Numbered from the stretch's first letter, positions 6,905 to 12,839 are shown. The stretch: DNA of 14,372 nt from AM-2324 sp964225135 (GCA_964225135.1 CAXQNQ010000220.1:1-14372); one strand, 5' to 3'. Notes: generated by a model from the letters alone, not told the origin. Numbers and translations: made by a program.

Positions 6905-7100
6905 TATCAAAGTAGAACGAGCCAAGCAAAACATCACACAAGCTGAACTTGCCATACGAGTCGAGGTAAGCAGGCAAACCATAAATGCAATGGAAGCTGG
7001 AAAGTATGTTCCGTCTACTGTTTTAGCCTTAAAACTGGCTAAAATATTCAAAGTTGAGGTTTCTGAATTATTTCAATTGGAAGCATCTGATTGGAAATAA
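6894..7100 (+). CDS. Small XRE-family (Cro/C1 HTH_3) transcriptional regulator
   Basis: A 68-residue protein that is almost entirely one helix-turn-helix domain of the HTH_3/XRE type. It starts KNNIKVERAKQNITQAELA, turns through IRVEVSRQTINAMEAGKYV (recognition helix about 27-36), and ends with the AKIFKVEVSELFQLE segment typical of YozG-like single-domain repressors. It has no sensor domain, consistent with partnership with the upstream membrane protein, whose gene it overlaps by 11 bp. The palindrome at 6388-6402 is a candidate target. The ATG at 6894 fits the family start. Confidence 0.9.
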   Translation: MKNNIKVERAKQNITQAELAIRVEVSRQTINAMEAGKYVPSTVLALKLAKIFKVEVSELFQLEASDWK

Positions 7101-7124
7101 AAAAGGCCGAGCATGACTCGGCCT
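7099..7124 (-). terminator. Rho-independent terminator after the DUF4870 gene
   Basis: AGGCCGAG at 7104-7111 and CTCGGCCT at 7117-7124 form a perfect 8-bp GC-rich stem with a 5-base loop. On the minus strand it is followed by a T-run (7104-7099). On the plus strand no T-run follows, so it mainly serves the DUF4870 gene. Its T-run overlaps the stop codon of the convergent XRE gene. Confidence 0.8.
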
Positions 7125-7143
7125 ATCAAATGATTACTTATTA

Positions 7144-7551
7144 TTATTTTATAAACTCGATGGCTAATGGATATTTGTAGACTTCGCCATTACTTGCTTT
7201 TACAGCACCTAAAATGGCAAATGCTACGGTACAAATAGCACCAGCACTTAATATCAAGACTCCTATACCGATAAGCACTAAAATCGCACCACCAATGACA
7301 TAAATAATGGAGCTAATCATCCAGTTCAAGATATTCTTTCCATGCTGATCAATCAAAACACTCTTATCCTTATTTGTTGTCCACATCACCACAGGTAGGA
7401 TTATGCCCCCAAAAGGAACAATAGCACCTGCAAAAATAGATAAGTGCATCAAAATAGTAAAGGTTCTAAGGTCCATACCCCAGGGTTGGAAATCATTATA
7501 CTCTGGGGGATCACCTACAAATTGATCGTCAACTAAATTACTGTCTTCCAT
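7144..7551 (-). CDS. DUF4870 domain-containing membrane protein
   Basis: A 135-residue small membrane protein of the DUF4870 family, function unknown. An acidic, Pro-rich N-terminal tail (about 1-25) is followed by a hydrophobic segment with HLSIFAGAIVPFGGIILPVV (31-50). Next come the conserved TTNKDKS...DQHGKNILNWMISSI, where DUF4870 proteins have 'kk....v..hgke.lNf', and a long hydrophobic hairpin (about 79-115). The end NGEVYKYPLAIEFI is a typical family terminus. The ATG is at 7549-7551. The gene stands alone between its terminator and a hairpin at 7599-7637. Confidence 0.88.
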   Translation of the reverse strand: MEDSNLVDDQFVGDPPEYNDFQPWGMDLRTFTILMHLSIFAGAIVPFGGIILPVVMWTTNKDKSVLIDQHGKNILNWMISSIIYVIGGAILVLIGIGVLILSAGAICTVAFAILGAVKASNGEVYKYPLAIEFIK

Positions 7552-7598
7552 AATTTTAAATTTAAAGGTTTACTGCAATGTATCATTGATAACCTTAA

Positions 7599-7637
7599 GC
7601 CTAAAGTTTTGACGACAAAGTACCTCAAATTTTAGGC
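7599..7637. repeat. Inverted repeat between the DUF4870 gene and the unknown gene at 7648
   Basis: GCCTAAAGTTT at 7599-7609 pairs with AAATTTTAGGC at 7627-7637 in 10 of 11 positions around a 17-base loop. No T-run follows on either strand, so it is a weak terminator candidate for the gene ending at 7648, or a leader element for DUF4870. Confidence 0.4.
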
Positions 7638-7647
7638 GAATGAATCA

Positions 7648-8343
7648 TTAATTCAGATACACCAAGTCCTGAATTGCATCTCCTTGAAAATCTATAACAT
7701 GTTTCCATTCAGGGCGATCATAAGGCCTAAGAATATCTAAATAACGTTTAATATTACCTGGCAATGGATGCTTTAAACTATTGAATCCATAGATACGCTC
7801 ATCAGAAGCAGACCACAAAAAATAGCTGTGCCTGCCACTCAAAACCGAACCAGATACGGACATCAAATAGCAATTTGCTTTACCATGAATGAATGGAAAG
7901 TACAAATCTGGCTGTTCTTCCCAAGCTAAAACCAAGGCACCTAAGCAAAGGTGGAATGGCTTTATATAAGGACATATATTATATAGTTTCCTGGGCCTTA
8001 ATAAAAAGAATTCTGCTTTTGAAAGCAATACTTCTTTAGCTTTAAGAACCCTTTTTGCCTGCTTATCAAACGTTTGATTTAAAAAAATTCGTTGATTCGC
8101 TTTGGTAAGTGTCTCAAAAATCCTTTTGTATAAGCCCTCACTGAGTACTACATACCCATCCTCAGGACTTAAATGATTATCAGCCAACTGTCTATAACTT
8201 ATAAAGCCCTCTAGACCATTACCATTTTCTATTAAATACCCATCATCCTTATGCTCCTTGATCAGACAAGTAGTATGCCTTGCGAAGTTCCACTTTTGGG
8301 TATCCAAGCTCAAGGATTGCCCTGCATTAATTATTATCTCCAT
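7648..8343 (-). CDS. Hypothetical protein, second gene of an unrecognised two-gene operon
   Basis: I do not recognise this 231-residue protein. There is no signal peptide and no membrane segment. The N-terminal about 60 residues look beta-rich (CLIKEHKDDGYLIENGNG). A basic helical stretch follows around 80-120 (RIFETLTKANQRIFLNQTF...AKRVLKAKEVLL), and the C-terminal half is rich in aromatics, His and Cys (ICPYIKPFHLCLGALVLAW, then HGKANCYLMSVSGSVLSG). The end is acidic. The ATG at 8341-8343 lies 9 bases after the stop of the gene before it, so the two are almost certainly co-transcribed and probably work together. Confidence 0.75.
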   Translation of the reverse strand: MEIIINAGQSLSLDTQKWNFARHTTCLIKEHKDDGYLIENGNGLEGFISYRQLADNHLSPEDGYVVLSEGLYKRIFETLTKANQRIFLNQTFDKQAKRVLKAKEVLLSKAEFFLLRPRKLYNICPYIKPFHLCLGALVLAWEEQPDLYFPFIHGKANCYLMSVSGSVLSGRHSYFLWSASDERIYGFNSLKHPLPGNIKRYLDILRPYDRPEWKHVIDFQGDAIQDLVYLN

Positions 8344-8352
8344 AATACCTAA

Positions 8353-8760
8353 CTATTTTTTTGATGTAGTAATACAAATAGTTGATTCACCTTGGCCCAC
8401 TAATCTATAGTCATCATCTGGACCAATAACGAATGAACCTGATGGAGGTTTGCCAATAGAAGTAAAAGTCCCATTATGATAATAATGCCCCTCCTGTTCA
8501 TTGAGTACTAGACAGCATCTTGTAATATGGTTCGAATTGGAAGGATTAAATCGGAATGATGCTGCAAATTGGAAGCAGGCGGCCTCAAATGAACCAAAAG
8601 TTTCTATAGCTTCAGGCTTCACATAGATACCCTTATAACCTCTATCCAAATACTTGGGCTCATTGATGGGAATAATTTGATACAATCCTGATCGGATTCG
8701 ATTGACTAAATACGGAAACTTACCGTAAGCGGCTTTTAAATGATTTTCAATACCTTTCAT
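8353..8760 (-). CDS. Hypothetical protein, first gene of an unrecognised two-gene operon
   Basis: I do not recognise this protein, read here as 135 residues from the ATG at 8758-8760. The reading frame extends up to a GTG at 8880, but the extra 40 codons look like leader: they contain runs of T/A and an inverted repeat, and have no domain-like pattern. From the chosen start it reads MKGIENHLKAAYGKFPYLVN, then GYKGIYVKPEAIETFGSFEA, and it ends in a beta-rich segment (HYYHNGTFTSIGKPPSGSFV, then GPDDDYRLVG). It is predicted cytoplasmic, with a His/Cys patch around NHITRCCLV. Spacing of 9 bp to the next gene indicates one operon. The start choice is moderately sure. Confidence 0.65.
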   Translation of the reverse strand: MKGIENHLKAAYGKFPYLVNRIRSGLYQIIPINEPKYLDRGYKGIYVKPEAIETFGSFEAACFQFAASFRFNPSNSNHITRCCLVLNEQEGHYYHNGTFTSIGKPPSGSFVIGPDDDYRLVGQGESTICITTSKK

Positions 8761-8761
8761 G

Positions 8762-8791
8762 GCATAATTTTTTGTGAATAAAAAATCATGC
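8762..8791. repeat. Inverted repeat just upstream of the chosen start at 8760
   Basis: GCATAATTTTTT at 8762-8773 and AAAAAATCATGC at 8780-8791 pair in 11 of 12 positions around a 6-base loop. On the minus strand the hairpin ends two bases before the ATG. It could control translation, or be a coincidence of A/T runs. Confidence 0.4.
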
Positions 8792-8971
8792 ACCAAGCAG
8801 TAAAAAATTATGGGAGGGTCATTTTTTTTGACAGACTGCCCGCATACTGAACCACCGTGGCTTTTTTGCTCGGTTGGCACGTCCTACTGACGTTCTTGAT
8901 GCTAATATCAATACAATAATACTTGTCCAAGTTAAAAGTTACAAGTCAAGCTTCAATTTTTCTACATTATT

Positions 8972-9304
8972 TTACAAGTGTCTTTTCCGACTTCTTTTAT
9001 CGTGCTCTTCTAAGAGCTTGACATAGTGGGCATAAAAGGCATTTACAAAACTCAAAATAATTCCTATTCCCAGTATCACATAAAAGATAGTAAACAACCT
9101 GCCCCCCATGGTTACAGGAGAAAAATCTCCATATCCAACCGTTGAAAGCGTAATCACGGAGAAATAAATGGAATCAAACCAAGTCCAACCTTCTAAATAA
9201 TGATAAGCGACCGTTCCAATTAAGATCAGTCCCAAGGAAGTGAAAATTAAATCTCTGTACTGTCGGTCTTTGAAAAAAGTAATTAGGGTGCGTATTAAAA
9301 ACAT
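8972..9304 (-). CDS. Two-TM potassium channel (Ion_trans_2 type, KcsA-like core)
   Basis: A complete 110-residue inner-membrane K+ channel subunit. TM1 is at about 19-36, followed by a pore helix (WFDSIYFSVITLS) and the selectivity filter TVGYGD at 55-60, then TM2 at about 67-90 and a basic C-terminal tail (KLLEEHDKRSRKRHL). The filter is canonical for K+, and four subunits are expected to form the pore. There is no RCK/TrkA-N regulatory domain, which many bacterial channels of this group carry, and no voltage sensor. It begins 18 bp after the aldose 1-epimerase stop, so the two are probably co-transcribed. The ATG is at 9302-9304. Confidence 0.93.
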   Translation of the reverse strand: MFLIRTLITFFKDRQYRDLIFTSLGLILIGTVAYHYLEGWTWFDSIYFSVITLSTVGYGDFSPVTMGGRLFTIFYVILGIGIILSFVNAFYAHYVKLLEEHDKRSRKRHL

Positions 9305-9322
9305 ATCTTAAATTTTCTGCAT

Positions 9323-10219
9323 TTAACGGATTAAATCTCTCCAAGCAAGTTGCCAAGAATTATTTACAATAGCCTTTGATTCAATGGAACGAAGACCTTC
9401 ACCACTATTAAAAGCGTTGGAGGGTCCAGACACTAATTCTATAGCTACATAATGTATATCTGGTGTGGAAAAAAGTTGTACATAATTACATGCAGCGGAC
9501 TGCATCATCCACTCCTTACCTAATGCTTCCCAACGAATAACGGAACCATCTAGTGTATAACAATTGTCTAGTTCTTCCATCCAATTGAAATTCAGGTCTT
9601 CCCTTACTGCAATTTTACCGCAGGCAATTCTATTATCATCATGTATAAATATTTCCTTAGCCTTTATGGATAAATGCATTTGCTCCTTATTTATAATATT
9701 AAAATAAGGATGCCAACCCCAAGTATATGGCAGCTCATGTTTAGAAAGATTCTCAACGCTCCAATGCATTACCATTTGCCCAACACTAAAAGAATATTCT
9801 ACTAGTAACTTAAATGGAAACGGATAAGCCTCTGAAGATCCATCGTGATAATAAGCCAGTTGAATACGAGCGGAGTGATCTGAAACTTCAGTATTAATTA
9901 GTTCAAATGTTTGATCATATACTAAGCCATGAATAGCATGTCCATTGACCCTATCATTGATCGGTAATTGGTAAGTCTTATTTTTCCAACTATATTTCCC
10001 ATGTTGAATTCTATTCGCAAAAGGAAACAATAAACCAGAAGCTTTACAATCCAAATACTGCCAACCGGCAGGTATGCCTATGACTAATTGATCGGCTAAT
10101 TTTAGGGATTGTAAAGCAGCGCCCTGGGTAGCATTAATGGTAGCATGTAACCCAGATGCTGGGTCTACAATCTCAAAGGTATTTTGCTGACTATTAAAAG
10201 ATTGAACAATCTTAAACAT
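9323..10219 (-). CDS. Aldose 1-epimerase (galactose mutarotase-like) family protein
   Basis: A 298-residue cytoplasmic protein of the aldose 1-epimerase family, which interconverts alpha and beta anomers of hexoses; related members act on hexose-6-phosphates. The beta-sandwich fold is indicated by regular strands. Active-site regions are visible: FANRI around 67-71, GHAIHG at 93-98 (His97), WGWHPYFN at 167-174 (His170, general acid) and the catalytic base Glu261 in AIELVSGPSNAFN. The sugar substrate cannot be read from the sequence. It is the first gene of a likely pair with the potassium channel; there is no evident functional link between the two. Confidence 0.88.
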   Translation of the reverse strand: MFKIVQSFNSQQNTFEIVDPASGLHATINATQGAALQSLKLADQLVIGIPAGWQYLDCKASGLLFPFANRIQHGKYSWKNKTYQLPINDRVNGHAIHGLVYDQTFELINTEVSDHSARIQLAYYHDGSSEAYPFPFKLLVEYSFSVGQMVMHWSVENLSKHELPYTWGWHPYFNIINKEQMHLSIKAKEIFIHDDNRIACGKIAVREDLNFNWMEELDNCYTLDGSVIRWEALGKEWMMQSAACNYVQLFSTPDIHYVAIELVSGPSNAFNSGEGLRSIESKAIVNNSWQLAWRDLIR

Positions 10220-10317
10220 CGATTTCTACTATTCCATTCAAGCAATCCAACAATATACTAAAATCAAAAATCTACTACATCAATAAGTCTATGATATATA
10301 TCAAGGGGAAAATTGAT

Positions 10318-10800
10318 TTAATCCCTATTTAGGTAAGTTGACCTCAACATCTTCTTGATAATTACAATTTGCCCCAAGTGGTAATAACTATGCTCCAATA
10401 GTCCTATAATATTCCTAAAATAAACACCATACCTTTCAGCTGTAAAATCTTCTTCCCAAGAAGTATCAGGATAAGCAGCAATTCGATCGGCAAATAATTC
10501 ACCCATTTTTAAAACTTTTTGCTTAAAGTTTTCCCAGGATGCAGCATTATCAAAAGCAGGGCAATCAAAACTATATTTATCTCTTATAGACAGTTCTCCT
10601 CCTGCAAAGACTTCAGAAACACCCTCCATATAATATTGGATATGATATACCAACTTTGCAATGGTGTTGAATCCTTCCAGTTCATAGGTAGCTTCCTTCC
10701 AAGTTACATCGGCTAATACTTCTGAAACATTGGACCAAGTCATATTCCCACCAGTATTGAATTCACGGATATGACGCGCCAAGCGTGCACTAATTTCCAT
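10318..10800 (-). CDS. DinB-like (DUF1572-type) four-helix protein
   Basis: A 160-residue protein of the DinB/YfiT-like putative metalloenzyme superfamily. The four-helix bundle carries the expected metal-binding histidines: His53 in LVYHIQYY, and His137 and His141 in LLEHSYYHLGQIVIIKK (numbering from the ATG at 10798-10800). The preceding FNTGGNMTWSNVSEVLADVT is also characteristic of this branch. The frame extends to a GTG at 10824, but the family usually begins near MEISARLARHIREF, so I chose the ATG; its spacing from the AAAAAGGG just before it is too short for a normal Shine-Dalgarno site. Family members may be thiol-dependent transferases; the reaction here is unknown. Confidence 0.82.
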   Translation of the reverse strand: MEISARLARHIREFNTGGNMTWSNVSEVLADVTWKEATYELEGFNTIAKLVYHIQYYMEGVSEVFAGGELSIRDKYSFDCPAFDNAASWENFKQKVLKMGELFADRIAAYPDTSWEEDFTAERYGVYFRNIIGLLEHSYYHLGQIVIIKKMLRSTYLNRD

Positions 10801-10872
10801 CCCTTTTTTATTGAAATATAACACTATGAATGGACTTGGAAAACAATTTTACTCCTAATCAGTATTTCCCAA

Positions 10873-11121
10873 TCACTCACACTCGCATGCTTCACAGTCC
10901 TCCATAGTGTCAAAAGGTACCACTCCATCGCAGCCACCCCAATCAAAAGATTTGCAAGAACAAGAGACTGTATCGAAATAAAATTTTGGAATTAAAGCTT
11001 CACATGGGCCTATTTCAGGTTCTAAAGAACAAGCTTCTGGACCTATAACAAGATCATCCGATTTACAAGACATAAAGAGTGTTACGGTCAACAGGGTAAT
11101 AATAAATAAATGGGTTTTCAT
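10873..11121 (-). CDS. Kunitz/BPTI-like domain lipoprotein, copy 1 (P1 = Glu)
   Basis: An 82-residue lipoprotein and the last of three tandem paralogs. A lipoprotein signal peptide ends LFMSC (Cys19), followed by KSDD. The domain runs from Cys31 to Cys81. Its spacing, C-8-C-13-C-1-C-7-C-11-C-2-C-1-C, matches the Kunitz inhibitor pattern with two extra cysteines. Kunitz residues seen are LEP, Gly39 before the reactive Cys40, P1 = Glu41 with Ala at P1', KFYFD, F-x-WGGC and Phe70. Cys40-Cys64, Cys31 with Cys79 or Cys81, and Cys56-Cys76 would be the classical pairs. Glu at P1 is unusual for a trypsin-type inhibitor. I use the ATG at 11119-11121, 16 bp after the previous stop, rather than the longer frame from 11178, because it gives a proper lipoprotein signal and the same length as the other copies. 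Confidence 0.85.
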   Translation of the reverse strand: MKTHLFIITLLTVTLFMSCKSDDLVIGPEACSLEPEIGPCEALIPKFYFDTVSCSCKSFDWGGCDGVVPFDTMEDCEACECE

Positions 11122-11137
11122 ACTTAAATGATTCGAG

Positions 11138-11386
11138 TTAAAAACAAGAACAAACTTCACATGCCTCCATGGTTTCAAAAGGAACTACTCCCCCACAACC
11201 TCCCCAAGTAAATTCTTTGCACTCACATGCTTCTGAATCCCAATAATACTTTGGAAAAGCTGCCAAACACACACCTGGATCAGGCTCTAGACTGCATTCC
11301 GGAATATTCATTTGCTCATCATCCTGACAAGCAGCAAAACAAGTGATTATCGAAAGTCCAATGAGTATAGTATACCAATTCTGCAT
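11138..11386 (-). CDS. Kunitz/BPTI-like domain lipoprotein, copy 2 (P1 = Leu)
   Basis: An 82-residue lipoprotein with a clear signal peptide and lipobox FAAC (Cys20) followed by QDDEQ. That is close to the acidic surface-export signal known in Capnocytophaga and Flavobacterium lipoproteins. The mature domain (Cys31-Cys81) has the same eight-cysteine spacing as its neighbours. The reactive loop reads PGVCLAAFP, giving P1 = Leu41 and P1' = Ala, which by Kunitz rules favours chymotrypsin- or elastase-like proteases. The conserved core KYYWD, F-x-WGGC and VVPF is intact. About 36 of 51 domain residues equal copy 3. It lies 52 bp after copy 3 and 16 bp before copy 1. Inhibitory activity is inferred from homology. 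Confidence 0.88.
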   Translation of the reverse strand: MQNWYTILIGLSIITCFAACQDDEQMNIPECSLEPDPGVCLAAFPKYYWDSEACECKEFTWGGCGGVVPFETMEACEVCSCF

Positions 11387-11438
11387 GATGTTTTAATTTA
11401 AAGACGAATCAACGACGGTTAAAGGTTGGGTCATTAAA

Positions 11439-11684
11439 CTACAAACAAGCACAAACTTCACATTCCTCCAAGGAATTAAAAGGAACAACTCCTCCGCAAC
11501 CACCCCATATAAATTCCTTACACGCGCATGCTTCAGCATCCCAATAATACTTGGTTATGGCAGCCCTACATCTCCCAGTTTCTGGTTCTAAATCACAAGC
11601 AGGTATATTCACCTGTGTTTCTTCCCCACATTTGGAAAAAAAAAGCACAAAAAAGGACAAGAATACCATGAATAATCTAAGCAT
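11439..11684 (-). CDS. Kunitz/BPTI-like domain lipoprotein, copy 3 (P1 = Arg)
   Basis: An 81-residue lipoprotein, first of the three in transcription order. The signal peptide is Phe-rich and ends FFSKC (Cys19); Lys just before the Cys is unusual for a lipobox. GEE follows. The domain spans Cys30-Cys80 with the shared eight-cysteine spacing. The reactive loop reads TGRCRAAIT, giving P1 = Arg40 and P1' = Ala, as expected for a trypsin-like protease inhibitor (BPTI itself has Lys-Ala). KYYWD, F-x-WGGC and VVPF are conserved. It starts 34 bp after the DUF1801-like gene and is probably in the same transcript. Of the three, this loop looks most like a functional classical inhibitor. Confidence 0.88.
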   Translation of the reverse strand: MLRLFMVFLSFFVLFFSKCGEETQVNIPACDLEPETGRCRAAITKYYWDAEACACKEFIWGGCGGVVPFNSLEECEVCACL

Positions 11685-11718
11685 AACTCCAAATTTTAGA
11701 TTGTTTTAGCAGATAGCT

Positions 11719-12099
11719 TTATAATGCTAGCCATCCAGCTGCTTGATAAGTGGATACCCCCTTGGATATCATTCCGCTTATTTCTTGAATTAGCGTATCA
11801 TCTAGACGTTTAATATGAAAACAAGACTTTCCTTTAAGCATCTTAGCAAGATCATTTGATAAGGAGCCTATCACTTCTTTGTGTGTATAAATTGGGAAAA
11901 AATATAACCGAATATCTTTGGGTTTGGGCACTACAGACGCAAAATAAATGCCATCTACCTTTTGCTTGCCTTGCATAGTCTCAATAGTACCACAAAGCTC
12001 AAGGACTTGTTCATTTTCTTTCCGAATACGTAAAGGACCAATATGTTCTTTAAGTATACCTGATAGGATCTCTTGAATCTGTTTAATATCTTTTATCAT
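11719..12099 (-). CDS. DUF1801-like small protein
   Basis: A 126-residue cytoplasmic protein. The C-terminal part, from LYFFPIYTHKE to the end, with KMLKGKSCFHIKRLDD (86-101) and a final ISKGVSTYQAAGWL, matches a pattern I know from DUF1801-domain proteins ('LKGKSCFHIKKLD...Y...GW'). The superfamily contains YdhG/YjhX-type proteins and an iron chaperone-like group, with no settled biochemical role. The N-terminal helix and strands (1-60) fit this fold. The ATG is at 12097-12099, 20 bp after the membrane-protein gene stop and 34 bp before the Kunitz-like lipoprotein array, so it is probably part of the same operon. Family assignment is moderately sure; function is not known. Confidence 0.6.
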   Translation of the reverse strand: MIKDIKQIQEILSGILKEHIGPLRIRKENEQVLELCGTIETMQGKQKVDGIYFASVVPKPKDIRLYFFPIYTHKEVIGSLSNDLAKMLKGKSCFHIKRLDDTLIQEISGMISKGVSTYQAAGWLAL

Positions 12100-12119
12100 A
12101 TCCCGTTAGGCGTTAATTT

Positions 12120-12491
12120 CTAATCCATAGAGAATATAACCTTTCTACGCCACAAATAGAAAAGTAGGCCTAGAGCATACCATAAGAAATCCATTGGATC
12201 TGCCACTAAATCCGAATTGATTAAAGGACAAACCCACTCGAAAAATATCATGAGTAAAATGGAAACTGCTATTAATTCAATTGTAGGGATAAGCGTCTGA
12301 TCTTTTTTTCCTCTCCTATATTCCCACTCAACTATTGGAAGTAATAAAGGAAAACACAGCATAGGATCTAAAGAAGCGTCCAAGCGCGGAATGGACAAAT
12401 TAAATATCTTTTGCCCAATCTGGTGCGCAAGAAATACCGTTAATAGGACGAGTTCAATAAATACATTTCTGATAGGTATATCGGTCATCAT
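12120..12491 (-). CDS. Small integral membrane protein, function unknown
   Basis: A 123-residue membrane protein with hydrophobic segments at about 8-24, 42-56, 68-89 and 100-114. It contains polar residues in or near membranes: LAHQIGQKIF, DASLDPMLCFP (37-47), EWEYRR, FFEWVCP (Glu85) and DPMDFLWYALG. The layout of acidic residues ('LDP.L..P...E...R', 'E...P', 'D..DF..Y..G') resembles VanZ-like and similar small Bacteroidota membrane proteins, sometimes annotated as magnesium citrate secondary transporter; I do not rely on that name. Its ATG overlaps the upstream stop codon by 4 bases (ATGA), so translation is coupled. A second ATG follows directly. Confidence 0.65.
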   Translation of the reverse strand: MMTDIPIRNVFIELVLLTVFLAHQIGQKIFNLSIPRLDASLDPMLCFPLLLPIVEWEYRRGKKDQTLIPTIELIAVSILLMIFFEWVCPLINSDLVADPMDFLWYALGLLFYLWRRKVIFSMD

Positions 12492-12724
12492 AGCGCAACT
12501 AAAACAGCGATTATCAGAATAAGTAGGATAAAAGGAGAGCTTACAATCATAAAACCAATACCTAAGACTCTAGCGATTAATTTCACCAAGAAAATGGGAA
12601 TGTTATCGTCTTCCTTAATGGTAATCCATTCATTGAAACTCTGGTATTGTTTTTCCACACCTTCTATAACCTGTTTGGCGGCAGATTTTTCTTCGTTTTC
12701 TGTATTATCGAGTCGTATTTTCAT
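12488..12724 (-). CDS. Small membrane protein, function unknown
   Basis: A 78-residue protein: a charged cytoplasmic N-terminal part (about 1-43, rich in Glu and Lys, with KQYQSFNEWITIKEDDNIP), then a hydrophobic hairpin (about 44-78) ending in a run of Ile, Leu and Val. No family is recognised. It is the first gene after the bidirectional terminator at 12803-12839 and overlaps the next gene by 4 bases, so it starts a likely operon that reaches the Kunitz-like genes. The start is the ATG at 12722-12724. Confidence 0.6.
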   Translation of the reverse strand: MKIRLDNTENEEKSAAKQVIEGVEKQYQSFNEWITIKEDDNIPIFLVKLIARVLGIGFMIVSSPFILLILIIAVLVAL

Positions 12725-12802
12725 AATATTAACATTAGATTGGAAATTAGCCTCTACAGGAATTATGACATATAAATTTCGATAAACCCATTGTTTTTTA
12801 CG

Positions 12803-12839
12803 CTAAAAAAGCCAACTGTTATTAAGTTGGCTTTTTTAG
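12803..12839. terminator. Strong bidirectional rho-independent terminator
   Basis: CTAAAAAAGCCAACT at 12803-12817 and AGTTGGCTTTTTTAG at 12825-12839 form a perfect 15-bp stem with a 7-base loop and T-runs on both strands. On the minus strand it ends transcription of the secreted charged protein gene (stop at 12864) and separates it from the next operon. Confidence 0.88.

Larger units (their letters stand above)
10873..11684 (-). repeat. Tandem array of three paralogous lipoprotein genes
   Basis: The three genes are about 250 bp each in the same orientation, separated by 52 and 16 bp. Their 51-residue domains align without gaps. DNA similarity between copies 2 and 3 is visible to the eye (for example the CATCCCAATAATACTT-type block in both), indicating local duplication. 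Copy 1 is the most diverged. Confidence 0.85.

Noticed and set aside
8919..8979. Repeated ACTTGT/ACAAGT hexamers (8921, 8941, 8974) after the potassium channel gene.
   Set aside because: Short, AT-rich and irregularly spaced; no T-run or symmetric arrangement strong enough for a terminator or operator.
11122..11178. Longer reading of Kunitz-like copy 1 starting at 11178 (101 residues).
   Set aside because: The extra 19 residues overlap copy 2 in another frame and would bury the lipoprotein signal; the ATG at 11121 gives the same size as the other copies.
10318..11684. Defence island or toxin-antitoxin system.
   Set aside because: No nuclease, transferase or antitoxin pattern appears; DinB-like and Kunitz-like genes do not match known defence modules.
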